A stretch of 64,000 nucleotides of DNA from Suillus spraguei (lineage: Eukaryota > Basidiomycota > Agaricomycetes > Boletales > Suillaceae): positions 1 to 64,000 of the forward strand of contig JABCPU010000056.1 of assembly GCA_016800925.1 (NCBI GenBank). Reading direction: 5' to 3'. This document shows, in pieces, positions 21,682-36,600 of this stretch. Below the pieces are notes generated by a model, which was given only the letters and a program-made list of their open reading frames with translations, was not told the DNA's origin and did no database searches. Positions within the stretch are counted from its first letter, which is position 1. The number at the start of each line of letters is the position of its first letter. The position numbers and the translations under genes were made by a program.

Positions 21682-24600
21682 ATGGCCATGATGACCTCGA
21701 AAAACGCATTCGACCCGCTCAGCATCAACCTTGCAAAACAAAAACGCGCACTCTGCGCACTCCTGCCTCCCGATTCCTTGCATATCCAACATGTAACAGA
21801 AGCTAACACACCAACCCACGCTCTATCCACATTATCTCGCCTACTAGCTGTTCCAGCTCTCACTCTGACCATCGCAGATCTGTTCAGACCTCTTCTGATT
21901 GATTTATGCGCTAGATGGCTTCACGACGATGACGATATCGAAGACAGGTTCATCGCGTTTTGTCTCCTCATTGAGCTTCATGAGGAGCTATATTCGTGCG
22001 TTTTGTTATCGCACATTTGTTTTTCGTCTCACGTCTGACCATAGATGCTTATATGTTTTCTTGCAAAAATCATGTCTATCCAAGGGACCACTTGCTTTCA
22101 TAGCTGCGGCCCCTTCTATTACTGAAATTGAAACCTCTCGTTTGCACCGCATGTTACTGGCATATTATCGGCTTCTCCGCGCTAATCGTCTCCTTCCCAA
22201 ACATCTACTATGGGACGGGTCGCTGTTATCCAAACTGCTCTTCCCGCCTCACCCTGATACAGGTGTACGGTTGTTTGCTGCTCGATGCTATGCATCGCAT
22301 GTGGGTATGGCAGAACTTGAGCGCGAGAGGCTTATCACCCATGTCCTTGGCGAGTTTTGCAGCGTTGATTGTCCAATTAATTATGGCCAGACTATTGATG
22401 GGACTGTCGTTGAGACCGATGGCTGGCTCGTGCCTACATTGGAGATCAAGCGTATTCACGATGCACGTGACGCTATCATCGAAAGTCCCGATTTTTACTC
22501 TCTCGACGCAGAGGATGTATTGCAGCCTCTCTCAGAGGCAGACCTCAGGTTCGTTGCTTGCTATATCATGGCAAACATGAAACTAATACTTCTGCTAGTC
22601 CCTGGATTACTAACATACATGGTTTATTGATGCTCAAGTCATCTCCAACCATGCCCTCTCCTTCAGACATCATTGCAACGCCTTCCGCTATCGTTGCTCT
22701 CCGTGAGCTTGCGGCACATCTCTCTCTCCGCTTGCCTGTCCTCCTATCTTCTCCACCTTCCTCAGGAAAATCACTCTTCATATCCCATCTCGCTTCCGAC
22801 TTACACCCAACGATGCCAGTCAATGAGCTCATCGTGACCGTTCACCTAGCCGACACGTCCCTCGACCCTCGGGCCCTCCTTGGCTCGTACATTTCCTCAC
22901 CAACACAACCTGGGACTTTTGAGTGGAAGGATGGTGTCCTCGTGCGCGCACTGCGCGAGGGGCGCTGGCTGGTGCTTTCTAACATAGATCGTGCTAGCAT
23001 GGAAGTTTTAGCCTTGTTGAAGCCACTTGTGGAGAGTATGGGCCTTGGGAATTGGATTGGACACCGCGCATGTATAGAGGTCCCCGGAAAGGGTCGTATC
23101 GAGGCGCGTGAAGGTTTTATGCTCTTTGCTACTCGATCACTTGCTGTTGGACATGGAAGGAAGGTACCTCCCCCAACATTCTTTGGTTCACATAAATGGC
23201 ATGAAGTGATCGTGGACGCACCAGACGCAGAAGAAGTCAGATCTATCATGGAAAACAAGTTCCCGAAGATTGGGGGGGCTGCTGCAGCTCTTATCAAGGT
23301 CTGGGGTGATGTGCAAGCACTCGGCTCAACCTCATCTTCCCGTCCTGTTGGATTACGCGAACTTCAGAAGTTTTGTCAGCGAGTTGAGCGCCTCTTGCCG
23401 CTCAGCCATACAATGGATGTAGACATGGATAATGACATCCAGCTACCGCTCTCCAATATCTTCCCCAATCCGAGTCTTCGTGAAGAAATATTCCTCGAGG
23501 CCCGTGATATCTTTTTCGGTGCGGGCACTCTTACTGCAACTGCGCGTGCACACTCTGCGCGGGTTTCCTCTGTTATTGGGACGCACTTGGATCTGGATGC
23601 AGAGCGGCAGGCATGGTTGCTTCTGAGATACTCGTCGGATTTCGAAATTGAGAAAGATGTCAACGGGGATGTGCTCGCTGCGCGCTGTGGACGCACACGT
23701 CTCCCTGCTCGTCCCGCGAAGGGCTTGAGCACTGGTGCATCCTCACGACCCTTCGCACTGCACAAGCCAGCTCTGTTACTCCTCTCGCGCATCAGCACTG
23801 CACTCGCGCTATCTGAGCCGTCCTGCTTACCGGTGAGACTGGTACGGGTAAGACGAGCGCAGTAACATACCTTGCATCCTTACTGCGGCGTCCACTAATT
23901 TCCCTGAATCTTTCACACCAGACGGAAGCTTCGGATCTTCTGGGAGGTTTTCGTCCTGTGGATGCACGCGTCAGGGGGAGCGAGCTGATGGAACATTGGA
24001 GTGAACTATTTGGGGGAACGTTCAGCCGCAAGCGAAATGCGGGCTTTGAAGACGGTCTGAGGAAAGCTGTGAGGGAAGGACGGTGGAAGAGGGTTGTTGG
24101 TATGTGGAAGGAGAGTGGGAAGATGGCAAGGGAGAGAATTCGAGGCAAGGTTGAAGGAGGTGTAACGTCCGTGTTATTTTAACTTTGTTTGCTCCATTTC
24201 TAATCCCACTTCATAGGGAGAACGACCCTGATGCGCCGAGGAAACGAAGGAAAGTCGAGGCCGAGATGAAGGTCTCTGAAGTGGACTGGGAACGGTTTGA
24301 GAAGGATGTGGATGAATTTGATCTTCAACATGCACAAGGGAAAGGCAAATTCACATTTGATTTTGTAGAGGGTCCACTTGTGAAGGCTCTGCGCACTGGC
24401 GATTGGTATGTCGCAGTTGAGCTACACACGGTCACGCTTCTCATTTCATTTCCAGGATTCTTCTTGACGAGATCAACCTAGCGAGTCCCGAGACGCTGGA
24501 ATGTATTACAGGCCTCCTGCGCGGTCCAACAGCCTCAATCACGCTTACCGAGCAAGGCTCTCTGTCTGCCGTCCCACGGCACCCTGATTTCCGTCTCTTC

Positions 24601-27600
24601 GCATGCATGAATCCCGCTACTGACGTTGGCAAGAAAGACCTCCCGCCCACCGTCCGTGTGCGCTTCACAGAAATTGATGTCCCTCCCCCCGATGCAGACC
24701 GTGAAACTCTCCTCAGTATTATCTCACAGTATATCGGAGCAAGTGCGGTTGGTGATAAAGGTGCTGTGATGGATGTTGCAGAGTTTTACATCTCTGTCAA
24801 AGGTGCAGAGCTCGCAGATGGCTCAAACAAGAAGCCACATTACAGTATGCGTACGCTGGCGAGAGCTTTGACATTTGCTGCAGACATTGCAGGATTGTTC
24901 GGGTTGCGACGGGCGCTTTGGGAGGGGATGTTGATGGCATTCACTATGGTGCTAGACGGAGGAAGCGCGGAAACTGTAACTGCCCTTGCTCAGAAGCATA
25001 TCCTTGCTGGTGTCCGCAATCCTCGATCGTTGCTTGCCAGGGAACCCAATTTTCCTCCTGGGTGGTCTATAGAGGAATCCATCAAGTTTGGTCCGTTTCA
25101 TCTAGAGAAAGGACCACTCCCCGAGGATCCCATGGAGGAATATATCATGACGCCATCAGTCGAGAAGAAGCTCATTGACCTCGCAAGAATCGTCTTGACT
25201 CGACGCTTCCCCGTGCTGATTGAGGGACCCACTTCAGCAGGCAAGACAAGTGCAGTAGAGTACCTCGCTCGCAGAACTGGTCACCGCTTTATCCGCATCA
25301 ACAACCATGAGCACACTGACGTGCAAGAATACCTCGGCTCATACGTTTCTGATCCTGCCACCGGCAAACTCGTGTTCAAAGATGGCTTGCTGGTCCATGC
25401 TCTTCGATATGGACATTGGATCGTACTGGATGAGCTGAACTTGGCACCTACAGATGTGTTGGAAGCTCTTAATCGGCTGCTAGATGACAACCGGGAGCTT
25501 GTTGTTCCTGAGACGCAAGAGGTTATTCGCCCACATCCACACTTTATGCTATTCGCAACGCAAAATCCCCCTGGCCTATATGCAGGGAGGAAGGTTTTGT
25601 CCCGTGCCTTCCGAAACCGTTTCCTCGAAGTTCACTTCCAGGATGTTCCCCAAGCCGAGCTTGAAACCATTCTCTGTCAGCGTTGCCGTATTGCGCCTTC
25701 CTATGGACAGAAAATCGTGAGCGTGTTCCGTGAATTGCAAAAACGTCGTCAGTCGAGTCGCGTTTTCGAGAGCAAGCAAGGTTTTGCAACCCTTCGTGAT
25801 CTCTTTAGATGGGCTGGTCGTGATGCAGTGGGTTATCAGGAGTTGGCGGAGAATGGGTATATGCTACTTGCAGAACGTGCACGGCGCGAGGACGACAAAG
25901 TTGTGGTGAAAGAGGTCATAGAGTCTATCATGAAGGTCCGCATCGACGAGCAGGCGATCTATGACATTCATTCCACAATGGGGGATGCACAGAACTTTTT
26001 AGGATGTCCCATACCACCAGACTCGCAGGTCGTCTGGACGAGTGCGATGCAACGGCTCTTCGTCTTGGTGACGCGCGCTCTACGATTCAACGAACCTGTT
26101 CTTTTGGTGGGAGAGACGGGTTCTGGAAAGACATCTGTCTGCCAGCTCTACGCGGAAGTTGTCTCTAAGCATTTATATGCGCTAAACTGTCACCAAAACA
26201 CAGAGACTGCAGACCTTATTGGTGGCTTGCGACCCATACGCAACCGTGCAGCAACCGAGGCCAATGTCATCCGTGATGCCAATATTATCCTTGAGCGCGC
26301 AGGCATCAACGACATACCTTCTGACCCCCAACAACTGTTGTCTCGAATAAACACGCTCCTCAAGGCGGGCAATGATTTCGACCCGTCGTTCCTGACTCCC
26401 TTACGCGATATTCAGAAGAACCTCAACCGGATCTGCTGCTTGTTTGAATGGCATGACGGGCCGTTGGTTCGCGCAATGCGTGAAGGACACGTTTTCCTTC
26501 TCGACGAGATCTCCCTTGCCGACGATTCTGTTCTAGAGCGTCTAAACAGCGTCCTGGAACCTGGCCGCACGATCGTGCTAGCAGAATGTGGCGGTATCGA
26601 TGGTGATTACCCCGCCATACATGCTTCCAGCGAGTTCAAGTTACTTGCTACCATGAATCCGGGCGGTGATTATGGGAAGAAAGAGCTTTCTCCTGCCCTA
26701 CGAAACCGGTTCACGGAGATTTGGGTACCAGCCGTAACCAGTCAGGCGGATTTGCGGTTGATTGTTGATTACTCATGGAAGCATGACTCCATGAAGCCAT
26801 TCACGGGTCCGCTCCTGCAGTTTACTGACTGGCTTCGGGATAGAGTTCACGACCCTGCTATTTGCTCCCTGCGAGATATATTGGTAGGTCTCCTTTCGGT
26901 CAGTGTCGGTCATTCGTGCTCATCGCCTTTTCTAGGCTTGGGTGACATTCGCTAATGCTGCGTGTTCTTGCAGTGCAGAAACCTTCATGGTACCGGCAGA
27001 AATATTCGTATGTTGGAGTTGTGCGTTCAGCAAATTGGTTATTGACAATATCCCAGCATCATGCGGCGCATATGACTTTCCTCGATGGTCTTGGATCCTT
27101 GCCACAGCTAACTTCTTACTCGTCTGATGCGCTAAGCCAACTAAGGAATGATGCCATTGAGAAGCTGCAGATGTTCGTGCCTTTCAAAGAAGGCGAACAG
27201 TCGTACGCCTTTGATGCATCGAACTTTGTGCAACTTGGGTCTTTCGCTATCCCTAAAGGCCCGTTGGTATCTGTATTACACAACTTCAATCTGCAGGCGC
27301 CGACTGCTCGCGAGAACGCAATGCGAGTGGTCAGGGCATGTCAGGTCTCCAAGCCTGTTCTCCTGGAAGGCAGTCCAGGTGTCGGAAAAACGAGTTTGAT
27401 TACTACTCTTGCTATGCTTTCAGGATATCAGCTTTGTCGCATCAATTTGTCCGACCAAACGGATCTCATGGATCTCTTCGGTTCCGATCTTCCCGTTGAG
27501 AATGGCTCTCCCGGAGAATTCGCCTGGAAAGATGCCGAATTCTTAACAGCCATGCAAGAAGGACATTGGGTTCTTCTCGATGAGATGAATCTCGCACCCC

Positions 27601-30600
27601 AGGCTATCCTCGAGGGACTTAATGCTGTTCTGGACCACCGAGGTACTGTATACATTCCCGAGCTCGGGAGATCCTTCGTTCGGCATCCCGCTTTCCGCGT
27701 CTTCGCTGCACAAAATCCACTCCAACAGGGAGGAGGTCGCAAGGGACTTCCTAAATCTTTTCTAGACCGGTTCACGAAGGTTTATATTGAGGAGTTATCC
27801 TCTGAGGATCTTCTTCTTGTCTGCCGAGAACGTTTCAGGGGTTGTGATGAGGACATACTACGCGCCATGATTGCATACAACAACCGCCTGAACCAGGAAG
27901 TCGTACACAGGAGGACTTTTGGTCGCGACGGCAGTCCTTGGGAATTCAACCTTCGTGATGTCCTCCGCTGGGGAGAGCTATTGCAATCATCGCTCATTTC
28001 ACATCATCCTCGAGATTTCTTGCGAGTCATCTACCTCAGCAGGTTCAGGACTCTTGCTGATCGTAACTGCGCCCAACAATTGTTCGATCAAACATTTCTT
28101 TCGTCTAGTCCAACTATCCTTCACAATCCGTATCCTGTCATATCATCGTCACACTTCCGTATCGGGCACTACCTCGTAGAGCGACGTAACAATATCCTTA
28201 ACGTTCGACCCAGGTGCCTACTTCAAGTACACTTTGCTACGCTAGAAGCCATTGGAGCATGTCTCACTAGGTCGTGGTTAGTCATTGTCACAGGACCACA
28301 CGACAGCGGTAAGTCAGAACTCATCCGTACTGTCGCTGATCTTTCAGGGAATATCCTTCATGAGATAACCATCACGAGTTCCACTGATACCATGGATATT
28401 CTTGGAGGTTTTGAGCAAGTGGATCATCATACACGAGTACTTGCTCTCGTTCAAGACATCATCAGTTTTGGAGAAAGTCGTTCCAGATGCCTGTCTAGCT
28501 GTGCCACCGATCACCAGACTTTTATTTCGCTTCTTCTCAAATTGTATTCGTCACCTCCTTCATCCTCCAACTCCCTGCTCCACTCTGCAGCACAAGTACT
28601 ATCGTCCTTTGCTGACGATAATTCTTCGGAAGAAGCGCAGGCCTTACTGCATCGCGTTCATCAATTATTGTCAGCGGTGACATCGAATGGCCAATTTGAA
28701 TGGGTCGATGGACCTCTCGTACGCGCAATCAAACGAGGATATTGGATAGTTCTAGACAGCGCGAATCTCTGTAATCCTTCCGTCCTTGATCGGCTAAACT
28801 CTCTTTGCGAACCTGGTGGAGTTCTCGTTCTCAGCGAGAGAGGATATGTTAATGGTGCAGTACAGACGCTCAAACCGCATCCTAACTTTCGCATGTTTAT
28901 GACATCTGATCCTCGATATGGCGAGCTATCGCGTGCGATGCGAAATCGTGGTATTGAAGTGTCATTGGCCGCTTCCTTCTCTTCAGAAGACGAACTCCGC
29001 CTCCGACTGCACCGTCGACTTCCTACGACTATCTTAGGCACATGTTCACCTTTCGCCGTGACACACGAGCTCGCGCGCAGAGGAATCTACTACACTCATC
29101 GCGGGGAGGGTAGCGACTCATGGCCGTCTGGGTTAGTTGAAGAAGAGTCTTCCACATCTTCATTAATCACCCTGGCACCGTTCCTTCGGCCATCTAAACC
29201 GGACCTCCGCGCTATGATTCATTTCATACTAAGGACCCTCTCTCTGAATGTAACTCCTTCGTTGCGGCGCTTTATGAAGCTAGCAATACCGCTGTGCTCA
29301 TCACAGTTTATTTTGGACGATGTCCTTTCCTCAGAAGCTTTCAAACTCTTTGCTGAGTGGCGAAAAGATCTCCTCGCTTCCCGGGTGACGAACGCCGCTA
29401 TTACAGCTCTGGTCAGTGTTTGCTACATCCATGCTGGGTCTTGCGCGCGTTGCACTATTGGCATGTACTCAATACGTCTATTGAAATATAGCCAGTGGAT
29501 ACTTTCATGGTCTGTCCGCCATGCAAGTTCTGCAGTCATGAAAACGGACATCACCCAATACACTTGATGCTCCTTCAAACTTTGAACTTGATCGCTGCAA
29601 TGTTTATCGATAACGCCGAGCGAGCTGATATGCCACGAGAGCTGCATGTCATAGGTGCAAGCAAGATAACTTTACCAACACGTCAGCATCATCCGACGTA
29701 TTTACGACTGTTGGATGCTATTCGTGAAGTTTTGGAAGAGGTGCGCAGAGCAGCTGAGGAGGTTTTCAACCAGATCGTCAGAAGATCTCAGGTCCAGGTT
29801 AGATTTCAATTCGCCGTTCTCACGCTAATCGTTGCACTGAACGGTCATTAGCTGGTAGACCTTGAACTCGCCCTCAAACTACTTAGTATTTCCAGGCAAC
29901 TCCGACGATCAGGAACGGGCACATACGTCGATTACTCCTCAGTACAGGCATGCTCTAGGTCAATCGTAGCCGCATTGCAAGCAAGGAGTCCAGCGTTTGA
30001 GCGTCTCGCAAATGTTTGTGCTGTATTAGATGAGGCAGTTTCCCCTACCTCTGGATTAGGCTTGACAGAAATGTGGACACACTTGTTCGCACCAACGACT
30101 ATCGATGTTTCAGTTTCAGAGATTAGAAGTCTCGAGTATGCCGCTTGGAAACTACATGAAGGCTTAAATCAGCACGGTATGGATGTTCTTATTTGCGCTC
30201 GGCACATGTTCATCAATCTTCGATAGTCCGCCGCAGGCAAATTCTAGAAGTCTTATCTCTTTATACCCTTCCGCTCATGAGCACATTATCCACGGACTTA
30301 GAGATGAAATTGGCGCACACGGTGAAAGAAAAGGTTTAGTTCGACTATTTCTCCAGCGCGCTCACCGCTGAAGTGAAAATTCTAGGTCAGGTTGAATTTC
30401 CATGAGGACAGTAACTCTTTCAAACGACATGCCGACCCTTCTCTCCTTATCTGCGAATTGCCCTGGTTGAGTAACATTCGTGAGACATCATTATTGGTGA
30501 GTTGCAACTTGGTGCCGCTTTTGCAGGATACCCATGATGTCATCTTATAGACCGTCCCTTCCGCCATGAAACGCTTGATTGACGTGGCATGCGAGGAACC

Positions 30601-33600
30601 ACGCGAGGATCTCATTCGCTTTGCATCGTATCAGCATTTCATATGGGCACATGACGCAGGTGGAGGTAAGGGCATCACTATGTCCCCTCACATGCGACTA
30701 ATTCTTGATTAGTTCCCACGCATCTCTTGACTGCTTTGCAGACTCGATGGCTAGCAAGTCTGTGGAATTCAGGCTTAACCCAGGCCGTGAGTGACCGTAA
30801 GGTGACCTCTGCACATTCAATGACTTACGAGACCCTGCGCAGGAAATTCTTGATGGACCGGATGTCCTCCTTTGCCCGACTCTTCTCCGGGTCTCCATAG
30901 AACTGAGGTATAAACACTTTGATTCGATCTGTATCATGTGCTGATCCACCACGTAGCCAAGCGCGGAGCGTTTCACTATCTTCCCTCGAAGGCCACGAGT
31001 GTTCTGTTCGTCGTCACCTACGGCTGCTCTCTATGCAATGCATTGTTCATGGATCGCGAGTTCAAGAATTGTCAGCATTCATGTACCAATGCATTTTATC
31101 AGTGAGTGAAGTGGCGGTCACCATCGAAATTATCCTCTAATCATCCATCAGGTTGCATCCTGCTTTGCTTCATCATTTGATGATATTAGCTGGCAAGCCA
31201 TGCTTGGATCTCCCGTCAACAGTAGCACCTTCCCCATGACAATACTGTCTCTCCTCGAAAGTTCTAAGCACGAGCCTTTGAAAGCGGCTACTCATCTGTT
31301 TCTACGCTCCGACCTCACACGGTTTGCAACCGACCGCCAGCCACGAGACGTGATGGTGGCTCGTTTGGGACATTGCTACATTTCCCTCAGCCGAATGATC
31401 CTTAACCTATCCATTCCCGATCTTCCGGTAGACCCTGCAGCCGTGATATATCATTTGGGTCAATATTCACAAGAGGAGACTGGTTTTCTGTCGACCCAGT
31501 CGTCTCTCCATAGAGCATGGGAACACCGAACCGCTGGCAATCCATTCAACAGCGTTATACAATATCTCAATGCTTTATCTGAAACCGAACACAAAAATCT
31601 GCCCTCGGGTTCCTCAAACCTTCCCCGACGACCTGATGGTAACCGCATTCACGCATTTTGGTCCGAGGTTTTGCAACTTCAGAGTCAAGTCATCCAACCC
31701 AGTAAGGTCGATAATTTGACTGCCATTCTCGAAACCGGCGACCCTTCTGCTTTCGCGCGTGAAATTATGATGCAGGAATCAATATCCGGGTTTTGTCAAC
31801 GGATGGATAATCTTTACCACGACTTTGAAGATATTGCAAAAATTATCCACCTGGCGCTCCTCCTCCTCCGTCTCGGAATCCGACTTGTTCGCTGCTCTGC
31901 GCAGCAAACATCCTACGTACAGCATACTCAACAGAACATGGTTGCTACCTCCCTGGTGACATATCCATCTCTTCGCAGTGCGCAACTGTTGCAAACGCAA
32001 CTTGAACGAGGAGCTGCATCCGGAACATCTCCCTCTGACCAGGTCCTACTGTATGTGTCAGCCATAGGCCTCTGTGCTGCCGTGTCGGACCTCCCTTCCC
32101 ATGCTGCAGCTGTTCATGCGGCATATGAGCAGGCATTCAGGCTTTGGAATATGGACCGCACTCGTCAAAATGAGAAGGAGCATGATGACTCATCGCTATA
32201 CAGACATAGCGCCCTCAATCACGATGCCTCCACAGAAGCTGAAACGGAACAGAAAGAGTTTTTGGAATTGTTTCCGACATTTGAGGACGCGCTCGCTAGT
32301 CCTGACGGCATACCTAACAAGATTCATGAAAAGTCTCCTGAGTTCTTTAGTGTTTCTGCAGCCGAAGCGCTGCTGGGGATGCACTTCGGACTCGCTGGAG
32401 TTGCTAGTATCGGTATCAGTGTTGGAGATCCCAATACGAGGTTTAATTCCTCTCGCCGGTCAGTTTTGAAGACGCTCCTCGACAGTCAATATCCCAATCT
32501 CCCGGACACCCTTGACGATGAATCATTGTGCGAGCAGCTTTCTTTGGTTCACGATCATCTTCTCGCGCTGAAATATCAGGAGCGCCCTACGGGCCAGCTA
32601 TTCAACTTCTACACTGACGCGAACGTTAGAGAGGCGAAAAAGGCCCTTGCAACAGTGGACTCCCTCAGAATGCGGTTGATCGCGCTCGTCGAAGACTGGC
32701 CGGATCAGATGGTTTTACAGCACTTGAAAGACCGCTGCGATGCATTCTTAGCCTTGGACATAAACAGTCCCATTGCCAAATTGTTGTCCGGCCTGGAGCA
32801 AATCATACTGCAGACAGACGACTGGGAAATGTACGCACACCGTGGAAATAGCCTCAAGGTACATCAGCAAGACTTGACAATGTTGGTCGTAGAATGGAGA
32901 CGCTTGGAACTATCGTGCTGGAAAGTATTATTACAGTCTCAGTCTGACTCGTTCGTCAAAGGAGTTTCAGAATTTTGGTTCCGGTTATATGATCTCACAG
33001 TGCGCGGCACGCTTGGTGCAGTTCACGAGAATGAAGGCGTCGCTACTGGAGCTCTCCAACAATATCTTAGGCAACTACCATCGCTCCTGGATGACTTCAT
33101 GCATTCCAGCGCTCTAGGTCAATTCCAGGCTAGATTGGATCTCATGGAGACTTTTAGGGTCATCGTTGGTCATATCGCGTCTACGTTGGATGGATGGCAG
33201 CGCAATGCCCTCCAACGCGTTGGGCTTGTCTTGTCGTCCACTCGAAGATACTATCAATTATTTGCAGCTCAGTTAGCTGGATCTCTGGCGGACCAAAGAG
33301 GAGGACTTGAGAAAGATGTTCAGGCATTCATCAAGCTCGCCAGCTGGAAAGACGTCAATGTTCAAGCCCTGAAGCAGAGTGCTCAGCGAACACATCATCA
33401 ACTCTACAAGTTGATCCGCAAATTCCGGGAGATCTTGCGTCAGCCCATCGCTGAGCGCATGTTACCAACATTCGCTGGTGATGCAGAATGCACCCAGTCA
33501 ATAGATGCTCTGGGTTATTCGGGAGATCTGCTCTCCATAGCATGCACTCTAGAGCACGGCGACTCTCCACAACCGAACGAAACTCATTCCACTCCTTCTC

Positions 33601-36600
33601 ACCTGACCAATTTAAACCAGACACTCACAAGATTCCATGGACTCATGAACAGTCGTATTCGGGCTTTCCTGCGCCAACGTCTCCCTCATCATGTTGATCA
33701 ACTTGCGGTCGAAATCATCCTTACCGCACGAGATCTAGCAGCAGAATGTGTGCCCCCAGCTCTTTCCAAGGAGAAACGAGAAAAATACGTGAAGGGCCTA
33801 CTGGTTCGCAAGAAAAAGGCTTTAAGCGATCTCTTGAAGGAGCTCAAACGCGCCGGCCTCGCTGCCAATGTCAAACCAGAGGTGCTCGCCGAGCTCAGAG
33901 ATGAATGCTGGATACGAGAGCAACCGCCGATGCCTCTAGATAGCTCAATACATGTCGAGAAGGGGGAGTATTACTTCGACCGCCTTCGTGGTGCTCTTCC
34001 GGCAGTCAGAGTCTTGGTTTCCGATCACCACTCGGACATAAGCACACGCGATCTGCTTCGAGGTGTTGCATTCGTGGAGTCTGGTTATTCATTAGCTCTG
34101 AAGGCGAGGTCTTCGTAAGTCAAAAAATTCTTGACGACACCTTTTCTTACCGTGAATCTTCAGATTGTCAACAGCTTTTCAATGTTTCATTGACATCAAG
34201 CGGTGCGCGGAGCGCCTTCAAACTCTCGTCGAAGCACCTCTACTTATTACCAAGGGATTCTCGCCCATTCGTCTGATGCATCTATGTCAAGCACTCGGCA
34301 ATGCCGTGCATGCTTTCGAAGAACTTCTCCGAGGAATCCGCCTTTTCATCGAAATTCAGGAGGACCAGTGCGCTGCATCATCAGTCATGGTTGAGGTCCA
34401 GTCGGTTTATGCCAAGACACAACTTCTTCGTAACCATGCTTTGGAGGTTTTCCAGGGAAGCCGGTACATAATGCCCACGGTGCTGTCTGGTGGTAGGTAG
34501 TTTCCTCACAAACATTGCCACAAGCTGATTATTTGCCAAACAGTTGAACACGCTACTGTTAAAGAAGCTGATGAACATTTCCGTGCCATTCCCGACTACC
34601 TCCAAAAGATGAGGACGATGGAACCGCGTCTCAGTTACATCTTGTCACCCATCGAGCACTGGCTCCATGATCAATACGTCTCTGCGGATGCCGAGACAGC
34701 ATCCGGAGCTACAGAGTCATTGGGTGCGGATGCCATTATCGAGACGCTTCTGGTCATAATGCAGTCCCTGTTGAAAAGATGTCCGGAAGGGTCTACCGGG
34801 GAGCCTCTTGATGATGAAGCCCAGGATAATTTCATCCGTGAGGACTTAAGCACAGTTTCAGGCTTCACTCAGTCCTTAGACCTTGATGTCCTCTTGGAAC
34901 GACTGAATGCTATGACGACCCATCTTTCCTCCCTTTCACAGTCCAACATCCAGGCAAGCCTTCGGCGCCTCCTCCCCTTTCTCCAACTCTACATTTCTTT
35001 CGTGGGAGAACACCTCATGGTGCACAGTCAGTGGACGAAGGCCCTCTTCAAGCTTGATTTCATCGTTTCCTCTGTCATGTATACGATCGCTAAGCAAGGC
35101 TTTTGTTTGCCCCCGGACGCAACTGATTCGGGCGACGGCGACGGCGGCACCGAGACCGCTGGGGGAGTGGGCCTAGGTGAGGGAACAGGAATGGAGAACG
35201 TAAGCAAGGAGATCGAGGATGAAAGTCAGGTCGAAGGGTTAAAAGGGGATGAAGGTGAAGCCCAAGACGAGCAGGCGCACGGAGCTGATGATAATACCAT
35301 TGAGATGAGCGAGGATATTGGTGGGGAGATGGAAGATGTACCAGACGATGGAGATCAAGACGGAGATCAGGATGAGGATGAGGATGAACAGGAGGGGCCG
35401 GATGAGCAGCTAGGGAAACTTGATGCAGGCGATCCGAATGTAGTCGACGAAAAGCTGTGGGGCGACGAATCTGCAGAATTAGATTCTGCGGATCAGGACC
35501 AAGTCCCCCAAGATCGCTCGGAAATGCAGGAGGAGTCGGAGGTTGTAGCCAAGGAGCGCGACCAATCAAAGAAAGAGGGCGGAAAAGAGGAGGAAAAGAA
35601 AGATGGAATGATAGATGAAAAAAGTGAGGAGATCCAGGAAGGTGAAGAAAACGAGGGTGAAGAACCCAATGAAGATTTGGAGGCCCCAAATGCAAATGGC
35701 GCGCCCATGGACGAGTACATTCCCGATGCCAACACCCTAGATCTGCCCGATGACATGGCTTTGGATCCTGACGAACAAGGCGATCAAGGAGGACCCGACG
35801 TGGGGGATGAAATGGACACGGAGCTAGATGAAGATGAACAACACGCCGACGAAATGGAGGAAATGGACCAACTTGGAAAGGACGAGTCCCAAGAGGATGT
35901 ACCAGAACCTCAATCGCAAGAAAACCAGCTACCGGATCAGCCTTCCCAAGCTGCAGGTGATGCAGACAATGTAGAAGAAGACGTCGAGGAAGGCGCTGCT
36001 GCTCAGCCAGATATCTCGCCTGGGAGTGGAGACGCTGGGAACAAGGACAATGAGCCACAGGCCAATGATAGTGCGCAAAAAGGGCAGGCAGGCGACGCGT
36101 CTGGTGAAATGAAGGACGATGCAACAGCTGAACAGAGCACCAACGAGACCTCTGAAGAATTAAAGTATGTTCGCTTATCCATGCAGCAACCGTATCTAAC
36201 TTGTGACCAGGCCGAGAGATGATGCTGAGCCGTCAAAGTCATGGTCTTCCACCGACACTGCCACGAAACCAGGTACATCAGCGGAGGGCACGCAGCATGG
36301 CGGAGCTTATGCCCGCCAACACACTGAACTCGCTACGAATCCTATCCGCAACCTTGGTGATGCACTCAAAGAGGTACAACAGCGCTTCGAAGATATCCTG
36401 GGCGGTGGGGAGTCTTCCCCGCCTATCGCAGACCAAGCTGCTGAACAGGTCGAGTTCGCTGATGCAAACGAAGAGATGCAGGCTCTGGGTACGGCAGGGG
36501 AGGAGCAAGTCGCAAAACTGAACGAGCTAAGGCTTGCTGATGAACAAACAGAGGCAGTTGCGCTACCCATGGATATCGATGCTCCCCGCACAGATGAGCT

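Noticed and set aside
35090..36124. 344-codon minus-strand frame opposite MDN1
   Set aside because: It mirrors the GA-rich acidic segment of midasin; its His/Pro/Leu-rich composition is the expected complement and it shows no domain.
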